The notes beneath the pieces were generated by a model that searched no databases, had not been told where the DNA came from, and worked only from the letters and a program-made list of their open reading frames with translations. The position numbers and the translations under genes are program-made. From NCBI GenBank assembly GCA_027604705.1, contig JADHYV010000001.1:62001-126000 (forward strand): DNA of 64,000 nucleotides, written 5' to 3'. The DNA comes from Allomyces arbusculus (Eukaryota > Blastocladiomycota > Blastocladiomycetes > Blastocladiales > Blastocladiaceae). Positions 23,201 to 34,213 of this stretch are shown here, one piece after another. Numbering within the stretch: the stretch's first letter is position 1; each line of letters starts with the position of its first letter.

Positions 23201-23282
23201 AGTCGGGCCGCCCGAGGGAGCGCCAGTGCCGCCGGGGCCAGCGTCGCCGCGCGTAGTGGTGGTGGTCAGTGACTCGGACTAG
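20205..23282 (+). CDS. RBR E3 ubiquitin ligase of the RNF216/TRIAD3 type
   Basis: RING-between-RING ligase that passes ubiquitin through a RING2 cysteine. Six exons with matching phases: 20205..20733, 20833..21051, 21134..21505, 21583..21690, 21762..21971 and 22060..23282; 886 residues. The first 250 residues are helical, with a basic patch KKRRRDEVDSDSEHDD. RING1 starts at CGCCFCDE and includes GHAFCHECLRR; the IBR has CPFCDY and CIKCRRKSHIPNTCE; RING2 has ECPKCKT and GCNKMTCRCGALFCYCCR. The SHIP-TCE and GCN-M-CRCGA signatures are those of RNF216 rather than parkin or ARIH. The last 400 residues are Pro/Gln/Gly-rich with QQQ tracts, ending in VLLDDSDDD and VVVVSDSD acidic motifs that resemble SUMO-interacting motifs. 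The first intron (99 nt) is in frame. Confidence 0.9.
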
Positions 23283-24092
23283 AGGGTCGGTTGTGTGTGG
23301 CCATGGGTGGGGCACGGGCGACCAGTGCAGGTCGCTATCGCCTGATGTCGCGGTTCCGAGCCGGTCTTGTCAGATAGGGAGTCGTATGTTGGGCGTGATC
23401 AATTAATGTCGACTGCGTCGATTCAAATGGTTTCTGGTTTTGGTGAAGAGCTCCCGGTGGACATGTTGGGCTGCAAAGCGCTCAAGCAACTGACGCCACT
23501 TTCCCAGGTCGTCTGACCGCGTCGGACGCTTGGAATGGCGTGGCGACGCCACACCAGGTTCGAATGCCGCCTCGTCAAGCGGATCCGGCGCATCCCGCCC
23601 AAGCAACTCAAACCGCCACCGGACACATCTGGTCGCAATGGGACGATTCCGGTAGGATAGGGTTATTTCTCGTTGGCCTCGCGGGAGGGGCTGGAGGCCT
23701 CGGTCGAAGATTCACCTCCACGACGATAGCGCTCGTCGCGCGTCTTCTCGATGTTGCCAGGTGGACGACGGTGCCGTGCCCGCGCGCGTATTCTTATGCC
23801 TGCGCTGCACGGCGCGGCACGGCGCGGCACGGCGCCGGGGTGTGCGTGCAAGCGATTTCGATGCAGTCTTTTCATCGGATGTCGAGGCACCATGAGGCAT
23901 GAACACGCGCCGCGAAGGCCCGTGAAGGCAGTCTGACTTTCGACAAAAGAAACGCTTGGTCCTGCCACGCGTTTCCTTCATGGTTCAAAATCGTCCGAGG
24001 AACCCCCGCTCTTTCCATCTGACACCGACTGAACACGATTCTTCCTCGAATTTGCTCGCTTGCAGCTCACCGTGCCAGCAGCACTTGCCACC
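23283..24092. other. Intergenic region between the RBR ligase and ABCG transporter genes
   Basis: About 810 bases containing the RBR gene 3' end and the upstream region of the first ABCG gene. A short run of three GGCACGGCGC-like units lies near 23810-23835. Open frames look fortuitous. Confidence 0.5.
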
Positions 24093-26518
24093 ATGACCGA
24101 GACGGCCGCGTCGAATAGCGACATTGAACCCAACGGCGCGGTCCCGCCCGTCGCGAGCGACCGCGTCGTGACTATATCGGCACCCACCAGCAAAGGCGCA
24201 GCCGTTGCCCAGCCAACGCCCATTCCCGTACTGCCCGATGCGCAGCGATTGAACATTGCCACGAGCCACCTCGACTATGCGATTGTGCGCGGCAAGGACG
24301 ACGAGCGCGCGATTATCAAGGACGTGTCGCTCTTGTTCCCAGCGGGCAAATTGACCGTGATTCTCGGCGCGTCGGGTGCGGGCAAGACGTCACTGCTGAA
24401 CGTGGTCGCGGGCGAGACCCGAGTCGGCAAGATCACTGGCGCCATGTACCTGAACGGACAGCCTACAAAGGGCAGTGACGTCAGGAAGGTGTCGGGTTTC
24501 GTGCACCAGGACGATATCGTGCTGGGCACAATGACGGTGCATGAGGCGATTACCATGTCGGCCACGCTACGTTTGCCGCACACGTTGTCAGACGCAGACA
24601 AGGCGCAACGGGTGCAGGAAATTATCCGCATGCTGGACTTGAACGCCGTGCAGTCGACGATTATTGGCACGGCCACAGAAAAGGGAATATCTGGCGGTGA
24701 GCGAAAACGCGTCATGATCGCCATGGAACTCGTCACGAGCGGCGCGTGCATTTTCCTCGACGAGCCCACGTCTGGGCTCGACTCCTACACGGCGTTTTCG
24801 GTCATGCAGTTGTTGCGCCGTCTTGCGGCGTCGGGCCGTACCGTCGTCGCCACGCTGCACCAACCCTCGTCTGAGATTTTCCACTTGATCGATAATCTCG
24901 TGCTGCTTGCGAGCGGCGAGGTCATGTTTGCGGGTAGCGCAGAGCATTCGATCGAATACTTTGCGCGGCAGGGGTTCCCTTGCCCGCAGTTTTCGAGTAC
25001 GTGCCGTGTTGCTCTGTTCCCATGGTGGAGAGCCTTTGACTGACCTTAACGTGCGTGACATAGACCCGTGCGACTACTACTTCATGTCGATTCTCAACAC
25101 GACCGGCACGGCCATGAGGTCGACGCGGCGCAAGCCGTCGGCTGAGGAGACCGCCGCAGCCGAAGCGCGGATCGCGCGCCTTTTGCAAGCATGGAAAAAT
25201 TCTCCCGAGCACGCCGCGATCATGGCTGAAATCGCGTCTCCGTCGCGCACCGACGGGATCACGGCCAAGTCGTTCAAGTACATGTCGCGCTTTACCGACC
25301 AGTTCCCGGTCCTCTTCTCGCGCGCAGGCCGCAACGCCATTCGCAACAAGTTGATCGTGACCGCCAAGGTCGGCCAAATGACGTTCCTCGGCCTGCTGCT
25401 CGGTTTGACGTATTTGAATATCCCGGACCGGTCGTTTGCCGCGCAGATTCAGGACCGAACGGGCGTGCTGTTCTTTATTGCGATTGGCATGCTAATGGCG
25501 TCGGCCATGGGCGTCCTGACCGTCTTCTCGTCGGAGAAGCAAGTGTTCCAGCGCGAGTTTGGTGGCGGGTTCTATGGGCTCTCGGCATTCTTTTTCTCAA
25601 AAGTTGCAGTCGAGCTACCGTTCCAGATCATCATGCCGTGGCTCATGGTCTCGATTCTCTACTTTTTGACCGGGTGCGTGCCTTTCTTTTTTTTTTTTTC
25701 GGGCAGCGAGCCATCACGATTACGAAAAACTCATGCTTGCTCCCCATGTGTAGCTTGCAAAAGGGTGCCGACAGGTACTTTATCGCGTCGGGACTGTGCA
25801 TCTTGATGTACAACTCGGGCGCGGCCATTGGCATGCTTGCCGCATGCGCATTCGATGACATCACTGTCGCGCTCGCTATCGTGCCGCTCGTCATGATTCC
25901 GCTTATGTGCGTTGTCATTGCCGTCTGCGTGGTTCTGGCGCACGCACGCTCTTGAAACGGGACTGACCTATCGCGACGCACCGCACCCGTCTATAGGCTC
26001 TTCTCAGGCCTTTTCCTCAATTCGGCCAATATCCCCGTTTATCTCGACTGGATCAAGTACATATCGCCCATCAAGGTCCGTCTGCGCTCACCTCCCCCCC
26101 TCCCTTGTCGCACCCCTCTCCCCCCCCCCCCCCTCCCCCAACTGACCCGCATCCCACCATTCCGGCCCTATAGTACGGTTTCGTCGGCCTGACGCGCAAC
26201 GAATTTCAAGGCCTGAAAATCTGCCCAAACGAATCCGACTCTCCCATTCTCCGCCGCGTCGGGTGCCAGCCGGGCGAGACGACCATCACGAACCTCGGGT
26301 TTGACGACCAAGGGTCGATCGTCTTCAATGTCCTGATTTTGGTCGCATTGTGGGTCGGGCTCGTGTTCCTGTCGTACCTAGCCCTATGGCGCATCGTGCG
26401 CACGGCCAAACGCGTGGATTTGGTGGTACCGTCGGTGAAGGCGGAGAAGAAGGGTGGGAAGGCGCCGACGACGGCCGCGCAGGTGGAAGAATTGGCAGAG
26501 GTCGCGGCCAAGGCGTGA
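24093..26518 (+). CDS. ABCG-family half-transporter, copy 1
   Basis: ATP-driven exporter, nucleotide-binding domain first then six membrane helices; works as a dimer, with lipid, sterol or xenobiotic substrates in the family. Five exons: 24093..24996, 25064..25673, 25754..25906, 25997..26075, 26174..26518; 696 residues. Seen in order: Walker A GASGAGKTS, Q-loop VHQDD, signature ISGGERKR, Walker B IFLDEPTSGLDS, H-loop ATLHQPSSE, then TMDs including LPFQIIMPWLMVSILYFLTG and the re-entrant LFSGLFLNSANIP. An extracellular loop with two Cys (KICPNE, VGCQPGE) precedes the last helix. The C-terminal tail after WRIVRTAKRVD is about 35 residues. Introns hold long T and C homopolymers (near 25690 and 26120), which are places where assembly errors are likely. 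It is paralogous to the gene at 29518-31752. Confidence 0.94.
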
Positions 26519-27066
26519 GTTTTGTGGGTTTTGGTGTGTGTGTTTGGTTTTCGTTTTTGCTGGTTGTTGTCGGGTGCCGTTTGGCCAGTTCGACTGTCTG
26601 TATGATCTGTCTGTGTACTGTGAAGACAGATTCGCAAGAGCTTTTTGCTTGTTGCTGTTCAAGGACGCGGATTAGTTTATTGGTTGGCCGCAGCAAGGAC
26701 ACTAACCGGTGACTTGAGGTATGGGCTACGGATCAAACAAGAACCACCTTGTGGGCACGAACAGGTGGAGAAGGCAGATCAAGGCCTGGGAATTTACTGT
26801 AAACAAATGTTTACCTATGGGAGAGCCGTTCGCTCTGGAAATGACGAGTGGACGGATGCTCGGAGCTCTGCCCGTGCTTTCCCTTTGAATGTCACCAGCT
26901 GGTGAAACTGAACGAGGACCATGATGGTGATGAACAATGAGCGTGTTTTGATACACGAATGGAGGAGGACGGGGGAGCCGGCAACACGGCGACAAGAAGG
27001 GAATGATTAACCCAACCGGCCCACACCTGACACACAAAGACACCAAAATGGAAATCCTATGCCCGC
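26519..27066. other. Intergenic region between convergent ABCG copy 1 and esterase genes
   Basis: About 550 bases at a tail-to-tail junction. Only low-complexity chance frames are present; it carries T/G-rich then mixed sequence and no recognisable element. Confidence 0.5.
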
Positions 27067-28416
27067 CTACAAAATCGCGAGCGCAGCAATGGCCAGCACC
27101 GCCGCACCTATCGCTACCTCCGTCCTCGGCACCCCCATCGTGCCCATCGCACCGTTCCCCGCCGGATTCGACGCGGCTACCGCCTTGGTCACGTCAGTTG
27201 CATTTGCCAAAACCAGCGGGTAATCCTTTTGCTGCAAGACATTGCACACGGGCATGTTCGTCAAATTGGCCGCGGCCGGCGCATTCAAATCAAAGTTGCC
27301 CGCGAATGACGTCGCCGCGACCATGGCCATAGCCTGGTAGGGTAACGCGATCTTGTGCCCGGCCGTGTGAGTGCACTGCGCGAGTGGCGCCGGCGCGGAC
27401 CAGCTGTCGACCGCCAGCCCGAGCGCGCGCTTGCGCGATAAGTAAGTGACAGCATAGGCAGACGTGGCCTGCGTAAAGTTGACAATCAGGAATTTGTCGT
27501 TCGGGCCGCCGGTAATAGCGAGGACGGGAGGGAGACGGGTGGATTGCTTGGCGTAAGGGGAGCTGGACGAGTCAGCCGAGTTGGCTTGCGGGTACGGGGA
27601 GGAGACGAGACCGCCCGAGTGCAAAATCGATGCGGCGAGGTAGTGCGGCCGCAGGAGGGACAGGTGCGATGCGTGGATGCCGCCGGCCGAGAAACTACGA
27701 AGTGGTCGTTTGGTCAATCGTATCGTATCAAGGAAATCGCGTAAATCGGCTCCCGTACCCCATCGCGTAAATCCTGTTCGTATCGGCCAGGCTCGACTGG
27801 GCGAGGCACGCAGCCAAGTCATCCATGAGCCAAACATCAAACATTTTTGGTGCGAGCACCGTCGACCACTCAAAAAGCGACGGCCCAATCGACGATGACG
27901 GCGCAATAAACAGGACATTGGGCAGAGTGTCAAACATTTCTGTGTGCTGCAACGGCTGGCTGCGAACGTGCAAGCGGGCGGAGCATGTCAGTTGTGCTGC
28001 ATCGAGGCGGACGCAGTTGGCTCCACTGGTCAAACGTACTCTCCCGTGCCATGCCACCAGACGACGGCCGGCACCCGTGCATTCGGGCTCGTCGTGTTGC
28101 GCTTGAGCATGATAGTCACGGTCCGCGGCGCGTCGCCGTACCGCGTGGCATTGGCAATGGAGAGGACCGTGGTCACGGCACCGCGCCATGCGGCCGCAGA
28201 GACAGCTTGGTTGAACGCCGTGCAGTTCAACGGGCCGAGAGGTGCGTCGAGGAAGACGGGAGATGCGGCAGTCGTTGCACTTGAAGTTGTTGGTGCACTT
28301 TGCGGTAGCGCCGTGACGATGCCGACGAGTGAAACGAGAAGCGCAAACGCGAGCGACACACAGGCCACGGGCGCAGACCAGCACCCGCTCAAAAGTGGTG
28401 GTGACAAAACAGCCAT
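27067..28416 (-). CDS. Secreted, probably GPI-anchored alpha/beta-hydrolase (esterase/PHB-depolymerase-like)
   Basis: Three exons: 28416..28040, 27959..27759 and 27694..27067; 401 residues. A signal peptide follows the start (LACVSLAFALL-type hydrophobic core, cleaved near TALPQS). The first conserved block is VPAVVWWHGTG, the oxyanion-loop region of the PHB-depolymerase/feruloyl-esterase group. PNVLFIAPSSS follows, and the nucleophile elbow AMGFSAGG is restored exactly by splicing the second intron. Several NxS/T sites are present. The C terminus has a small-residue region then a hydrophobic end (GAAVLAIAALAIL), which fits a GPI-attachment signal. Substrate is unknown: lipid, polyester or plant ester are all possible. 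It sits between two ABCG paralogues. Confidence 0.75.
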
Positions 28417-29517
28417 AACTGGAGACAAAATTGTTGAGGAGCAAAAATGAGGACGAGCTGCTGTTGGCGTGGTCTTGAGTCGTTGAAGTCGAAACGGGTC
28501 GCGAGCTTGCAGTGCAGCGAGTGGTGTCGGTCCAGATGCGTCGCGTCGTCGTAGAGTGTGTGCAGTCGATGCACCCTGTCCTTGTCGTGCAGGAGTATCG
28601 CAGCGGTGCGGAGTCGGCCTGGCAGCGCGCGGGGGTTGGCGCAGGCTCCACTGTCTGGGAAGATGACCAAGAAGCTCTCGGCACCGAGGCGAGATCGAGA
28701 GGCGACGGGGGCGGCCAGGAACTTGCCGACCTCGGTGCCCGTGCATGGCAATGCTGCACGTGGGCGAAGCGGCCCGCAGAGACATCTCACGCCTCCTCTC
28801 AGCAACCACTGCCGCCACCATCTAGCATGTCTGCGCACCAGGCCGCTCCTCGACACCCGGAGCCGCCGGTAGCCCTTGCCAGCGTTTCCGTGCCCAAAGC
28901 GCTCATGAATAAAGGTAGACGCAGAAATGGTGAGGCCAAATGGATCGCCAGCAACCTGTCGACTGTATGTATCGCACCTCGCCTCCGGGAGTGAGCACCG
29001 CGCCTGGGCCGCTGATACTCGTATGGGCCGAACATCCTGCCGCTGATACTGGGCATACAACAATGGCCAACGCCAATTTATAGGCTCATTTGCGACGTCC
29101 ACCATCGCACCCGCGGCTCCTATGGCGCCATGGCAGCGGTCACTGACGAGCTGTTGGAGCCAGCGCCTTTTCGACGCACAATCGATACACATCCATAAAA
29201 TCTGCTCGGTGGAGAACCTTCCCCCAAACTGGAGTAACTAAATATCGGCGGCGGCGGCGATTGAAATGGTGGTGAGCAAGCGAGATGGAAGCCAAGTGTG
29301 CATCCAACGCACGCTGGCGTGAACTGAAGCGCAACTCATGCACCCTGAAGGACGACAAACACGACCGAAATTAAGGGCATAACACGCATTCATTCGCAAG
29401 AGAGCATAGCGCAAAAGTGGAAAATATTATACAGCACGACCAAACATTAAAGGAGCAAAAAATCACATCGCGGGACACACACGGCGTTGCGCCGTGCAGA
29501 TTGCTCGCTCGACTCCT
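28417..29517. promoter_or_regulatory. Upstream region of the esterase gene and 3' flank of ABCG copy 2
   Basis: About 1.1 kb. Frames on both strands overlap and lack family character. An AT-rich stretch with a TTTATAGG motif lies near 29080. AT content rises again around 29350-29460, the likely 3' flank of the ABCG gene. Confidence 0.4.
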
Positions 29518-31752
29518 TTACTTCTCGACGGCAACACCCGCAAGATCGTTGCTGGCCTCCTTGGCGGCCTTGGCCTTGGCCATCTGGTCGGCGGACGGCG
29601 GAGCAAAGTCGACGCGCTTGGCCGATCGCACGATGCGCCACAGCGACATGTACGACAGGAACAGAAGCGCAACCCACAGCGCGAGCAGCACCATGTAGTT
29701 GAGGAGGATGGACCCTTGGTTGTCAAATCCAAGACTCGTGATCGTGTCCTCACCTGGCTTGCACCCGGCGCGCTGGATCGCCGGCGTGTCCGTGTCCTTG
29801 GGGCAGATTTGCAGGCCCGTGAACTCGTTTTTCGTCATGCCAACGAAACCATACTATTTGGTGGAGAAGCGTGGCGGTCAGCAAACAGTGGACAAGGTGG
29901 AGAGCACATGAGATGGTAAAACGAACCTTGACCGGCGAAATGTACTTGATCCAGTCCAAGAACACCGGGATGTTGGCCGAGTTGACGAAGAGACCCGAGA
30001 AGAGCATGAGCGGCAGCAGGATGACGGGCACAATGGCCAGCGCGACCGAGAGCTCGTTGAAGGCGCACGCAGCCAGCATGCCAATCGCGGTACCGCACTG
30101 CGCCATGAGCACCGTGAGACCCGTCGCGATAAAGTACTTGCCGACGTCATTTTGCAATCCTGGATGAGGGAGGAGAAGGCCAATTGAATTGACTCGAATC
30201 GCGACCCGCACACGACGAAAACAGAAAGGCGCGTACCAATCATCCAGTACATGATCGAAATCATAATCCACGGCATGATGATCTGGAACGGCAGCTCGAC
30301 CGCGACCTTGGAGAAGAAGTAGGCAGGCAGCGAGTAGAAGCCCGCGCCAAATTCGCGCTGGAATACTTGCTTTTCCGCGGCAAACACGGACAAGACGCCC
30401 ATCGACGAGCTCATGAGCTGGTTGACGGCCAAGAAGAAGAGTACACCGGTACGGTCCTGAATCTGCGCGGCAAACTTGCGCCCGGGCACGTTCAAGTAGA
30501 TGAGACCCATGAGCACGCCGAGGAAAATATTTTGTCCAAGCTTGGCCTTGATAATCAGCTTGTTGCGGAAGGCGTTGCGCGCTGCACGCGAGTACAGGAC
30601 GGGGAACTGGTCGGCAAACCGCGACTTGTACTTTAGCGAATGCTCCGTGATGCCGTCGGTGCGTGACGGGAACTGGATCTCTTTGAGCAAGGCGGAGTGC
30701 TCAGGCGACTTTTTCCAGACGTCGAGCAGCGCTGGAATGCGCTCCGCCGCTGAAAACCGCGCGTCTTTTTGCACCGAGGCCTCGGACGTGTTGAGAATCG
30801 ACATGAAGAAGTGATCGGCCGGGTTCGAGAATTGCGGCGTCGGGTACCCTTCGCGCGCAAAGTAGTCGATCGAGTGCTCGGCATCGCCATAGTACATGAC
30901 CTCGCCCTGCGCCATGATGACGAGATCGTCAATCAAGTGGAAAATCTCGGACGATGGCTGGTGCAGCGTGGCAATCACGGTGCGACCAGACGCGGCCAGG
31001 TCGCGCAGCAGCTGCACGACGGCAAACGCCGTGTAGGAATCGAGACCGGACGTGGGCTCGTCGAGGAAGACACAGGGCGGGTTCGTCACGAGTTCCATGG
31101 CCATGCACACGCGCTTGCGCTCACCGCCCGAAATGCCCTTTTCCGTGGCCGTGCCAATGACCGACTGCTGCGTCTTTTCGAGCGACAACATGTGGATGAT
31201 ATCTTGCACTTTCTGGTCCTTGTCCTCGGGCGAGAGCGTGTGCGGCAACCGCAGCTTAGCCGACATGGTGATGGCCTCGAGCACTGTCATCGTCCCGAGC
31301 ACGACATCGTCCTGGTGCACGAAACCCGACACCTTCTTGATCTCGGCCCCCGAACTCGGCTGCCCGTTCAGGTAGACGTTACCGTTGATTTTGCCGAGCT
31401 TGGTCTCACCAGCGACGACGTTGAGCAGCGACGTCTTGCCCGCACCCGACGCGCCGAGAATGACCGTGAGCTTGCCGGCGCGGAAGTTGAGCGAGACGTC
31501 CTTGAGAATGTGCTTTTCAACGGCCTTCTTGCCGCTGCCGACAGTAATCCGGTAGTCGATGTGATCAAAGGCAATGTTGATGCGGCGCTCCTCGGGCAAC
31601 GGCGGAATCAGAGACGACGCGGCCGTCGAGTCGCTGCTCGTTTTGGGCGCTGGTGGCGACCGCGCGTCGGCGACAACGACGTCCACGTCGGCAAGAAGCG
31701 GCGCAGCCACAGCAGCGGGCGCCGCACGAGGCGAGCTGGAATTGGCAGTCAT
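29518..31752 (-). CDS. ABCG-family half-transporter, copy 2
   Basis: Paralogue of the transporter at 24093-26518, with the same order of domains. Three exons on the minus strand: 31752..30237, 30159..29927 and 29853..29518; 694 residues. Walker A GASGAGKTS, VHQDDVVLG, ISGGERKRV, VFLDEPTSGLDS and ATLHQPSSE are all intact. The family NPADHFF motif follows the nucleotide domain, then six helices and a Cys-containing loop (ICPKDTD, AGCKPGE). Two introns occur at the same places as in copy 1: before LQND, where the phase differs by one base, and after ISPVK. Copy 1's introns at FS|NPCDYY and LM|LFSG are missing here. The variable N-terminal 45 residues differ strongly between copies. Both copies look functional. 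Confidence 0.95.
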
Positions 31753-32851
31753 TTTCGGTTGGTCGAGGGAGAAGTTGCGGGGTATGCGCGAAATTGCAAT
31801 CTACGATTTTCCGATGGATAAAAACCAAAAAAGGCGTGAGACTCTTGCTCTTGTGTTCGCATCCGGTGCGACCTGCACGGCAGCAATCCTTGACCCGAAA
31901 ATTGGGCGGTTCTAGTGCACAGCGAGCGCACCTTTGTACGAAGCGTCGAGCAAGTCGTGATTGCACGGCGAGTGGGCCGGGAAGAGTGAAGCCGCACTTG
32001 GCCGACGATGGGTGTGCGACGGGTCGGTCGGGTCAGTCGCAGGCGCGGGGAAGGGAAGTGCGCGACTGGTTGTTGATGTAAAAGATACAAGTCGCCGGGA
32101 GTGCCAGGGACTTATATACTTGCAGGTCGACCGACGAGGCGCTGGTTGGTTGAGGTGTCGGTGAGTCGGTGAGTGGACGAGAGCACATCAGATGCACGAC
32201 AAAGATTGAACCGCGCCGAAGCCAACCTGAGGCAACAACAAGGTCGAGTCGGGCGAGATCGGCCAGGCTTGCTGCTGCGCCTGCAGGTCGCGGTACACGC
32301 AGAGGCGCGCGCCAGGTTCTCTTGCTGGTGTTTTCGGGTTTTCGCAGAAGCAAAAATCGTAACGGTAGGGTTGGCGATTTTGGCTGACCGACAATCTGTG
32401 CTTCCGTCGGCCCTGTGCGCCCGTGGCGCCAGCGGTGGGCCAAATGTTTCGTCAGCAGGGACACGTCGCGTGTCCCACACGACACAGACATTCGTTTTTT
32501 CCCTTTCTCCAAGGGACTCGAACCACGGTCACCGCGCGCGCCCCTGTTGATTTCTAATTTCTGAAACCGTGCGCTTCTGATTTTCCGCGGGCTGGTCGTG
32601 AACCTGGGACCCTACGTACTGACCAGTTCGGCGCGCGCAACCCGGCTCTCCTCTCGCTCGCGTGCATGGTCGGTCGGTAAGGCTCGCATGCAATATTGCT
32701 GCCGGCGCGCGCCAGTCATCCAGCCATGTCCTAGCTCGAACCCCAGACTCTTTGTGAATGGGCTCCTCCTGGGCCTGCCGCAGCCTCCGCGCACGTGTAT
32801 GTCCATGATTCCTGCACTGTCAGCGACGTTGTTGTTACCAATCGAAAACAG
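31753..32851. promoter_or_regulatory. Upstream region of ABCG copy 2 and 3' flank of the BEM46-like gene
   Basis: About 1.1 kb without a convincing gene. A run of short frames occurs on both strands. A lone B-box-like sequence near 32514 was examined and rejected as a tRNA. The ABCG promoter should lie in the first few hundred bases. Confidence 0.4.
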
Positions 32852-34213
32852 TCACCCGGTCATCCCGCCATCTGATTCACGGCCGTTATAATCTCGCCAA
32901 TGCTCCCGCGCCAACCTCGCCACCAAGTCTGGGTCGACGCGGCCTATGGTCGCGCGAATCCACGACCGCCAACACGCCACGAAACCGGACTGCTCGCTCA
33001 CATTGTTGTGCGTCGCCTCCGGAAACTCGTGCCATTCCCGAAACGGGTTGGGCTTGACACGTGCTGGTGGCGGCTCCGCGAGTGCCGTCTTCCATTCCTT
33101 GAGCGTCTTGGGCCGTGGCGCTGAGCGCTGCGGGGCCACGCCACCGGCCAGCGTGAAGAGCTCGGCCATGTGCACGGGAGGCACAAGTTCGTCCTTGGCC
33201 GACGACAGGAACAGAATCGGCAGCTGGTCCGGAAGCGTCGTAATGGCCTTGTCCGACGCCCAAATCTGATTAAGCAGCGCCGTGAACGCGCGCGCATGCG
33301 GGTAGAGGGCTGGAAGCAGTTTTGGCTGGCGGGTGAAGCCCACGGGCTGGTCAGTCACGGCGTCCAACACGCGAAATACGCCATCAAAATCGTCATGAAA
33401 ATGATGGAGGAGATGCGCACCAGGTTGAGAAACGTGTTCTCAACGACGAGACCCGCAACCGTGATCGGGTTTTTGGACGCCAGGGCAATGGCCACGGCGC
33501 CGCCAAGTCCGTGGCCGTAAAGCAGAATCGGGCCGCGGTTCGACACGGGGTGCGTGAGCAAGAAGTCGAGTGCGGCCTGCGCGTCAGCCTTGAGGCCTTG
33601 CTCGTCGGGGGCGCCAGTGCTTTTGCCAAACCTATCATCGAGGTATGACAGTTCGTGAATGGTCAACGATTTCTCCCCCACACATCCACCCTCCCCACCC
33701 TTCAATCCGCCGTCAAACTGGTGGAGAATGATTACGACGAACCCGCGGTATGAGAGCATCATCACATTGCAACCGAGGTCGTGGTGCAGAAGTTTGGCAA
33801 TCGGTAAGCGATGGCCCATGTTCCCATCGCGATCCTACACCGTCCATGCAGCGTACCGCACGTGCGGTGGTCACGAGCAATCAGGAGTGCATCGTTTTGG
33901 AAAGATAGATGCTTGAGTCCGGAACCGGTTTCGGCGCAAAGGTACGGACATGAAGATATAAAATTGTTGGCACGGGCGGTTCAAGCTGGCCAGGGCATGT
34001 CGAGCGCCGATAAATGAAATACGCGTGCTGTTGCACGGCGCCATCGTTGAAGTCGGCGAGCCACAACTCGTCGTACGGTAGGCCGATGCTGTCGGGTGCA
34101 GGAACGTCGGTCCGTGACGCCTTGGGCGAGTCGGCCAGATATATCCACTGATTTTGGCGGAGCCAAAGCACGGTGGCCGACGCGCCCATGAGGGATAACG
34201 TGACGACGACCAT
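32852..34213 (-). CDS. Membrane-anchored alpha/beta-hydrolase of the BEM46/ABHD13 type, nucleophile Ser replaced
   Basis: Several exons; the first two are 34213..33950 and one starting at 33834, with later joins in YRG|FGKS (acceptor near 33633) and TFLNL|PVGF. A hydrophobic N-terminal helix (MVVVTLSLMGASATVLWL) anchors the protein. The fold follows: TILYLH, GNMGHRLPIAKLLHHDLGCN, YRGFGKSTGAPDEQGL, PILLYGHGLGGAVAIALA, ENTFLNL, LFLSSAKDELVPP and EATHNN. BEM46/ABHD13 proteins read G-x-S-L-G-G at the nucleophile; here the codon is GGA, giving GHGLGG. The acid (Asp in KDELVPP) and His (ATHNN) remain. So the protein may be a non-catalytic relative, or a serine nearby may serve. In fungi BEM46 proteins act at endomembranes and affect growth polarity. 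Confidence 0.82.

Noticed and set aside
24060-24092. Upstream extension of ABCG copy 1 before the ATG at 24093
   Set aside because: The extension would have to begin at a TTG; the ATG at 24093 has a good context (GCCACCATGA) and the extension has no conserved sequence.
32514-32524. Perfect B-box-like sequence (GGTTCGAGTCC on the minus strand) suggesting a tRNA
   Set aside because: The flanking bases do not form a T stem, no A box or acceptor stem can be paired around it, and there is no T-run terminator in the right place.
32725-32745. Second TTCGAG motif in the same intergenic region
   Set aside because: Only four of five T-stem pairs could form and no cloverleaf was found.
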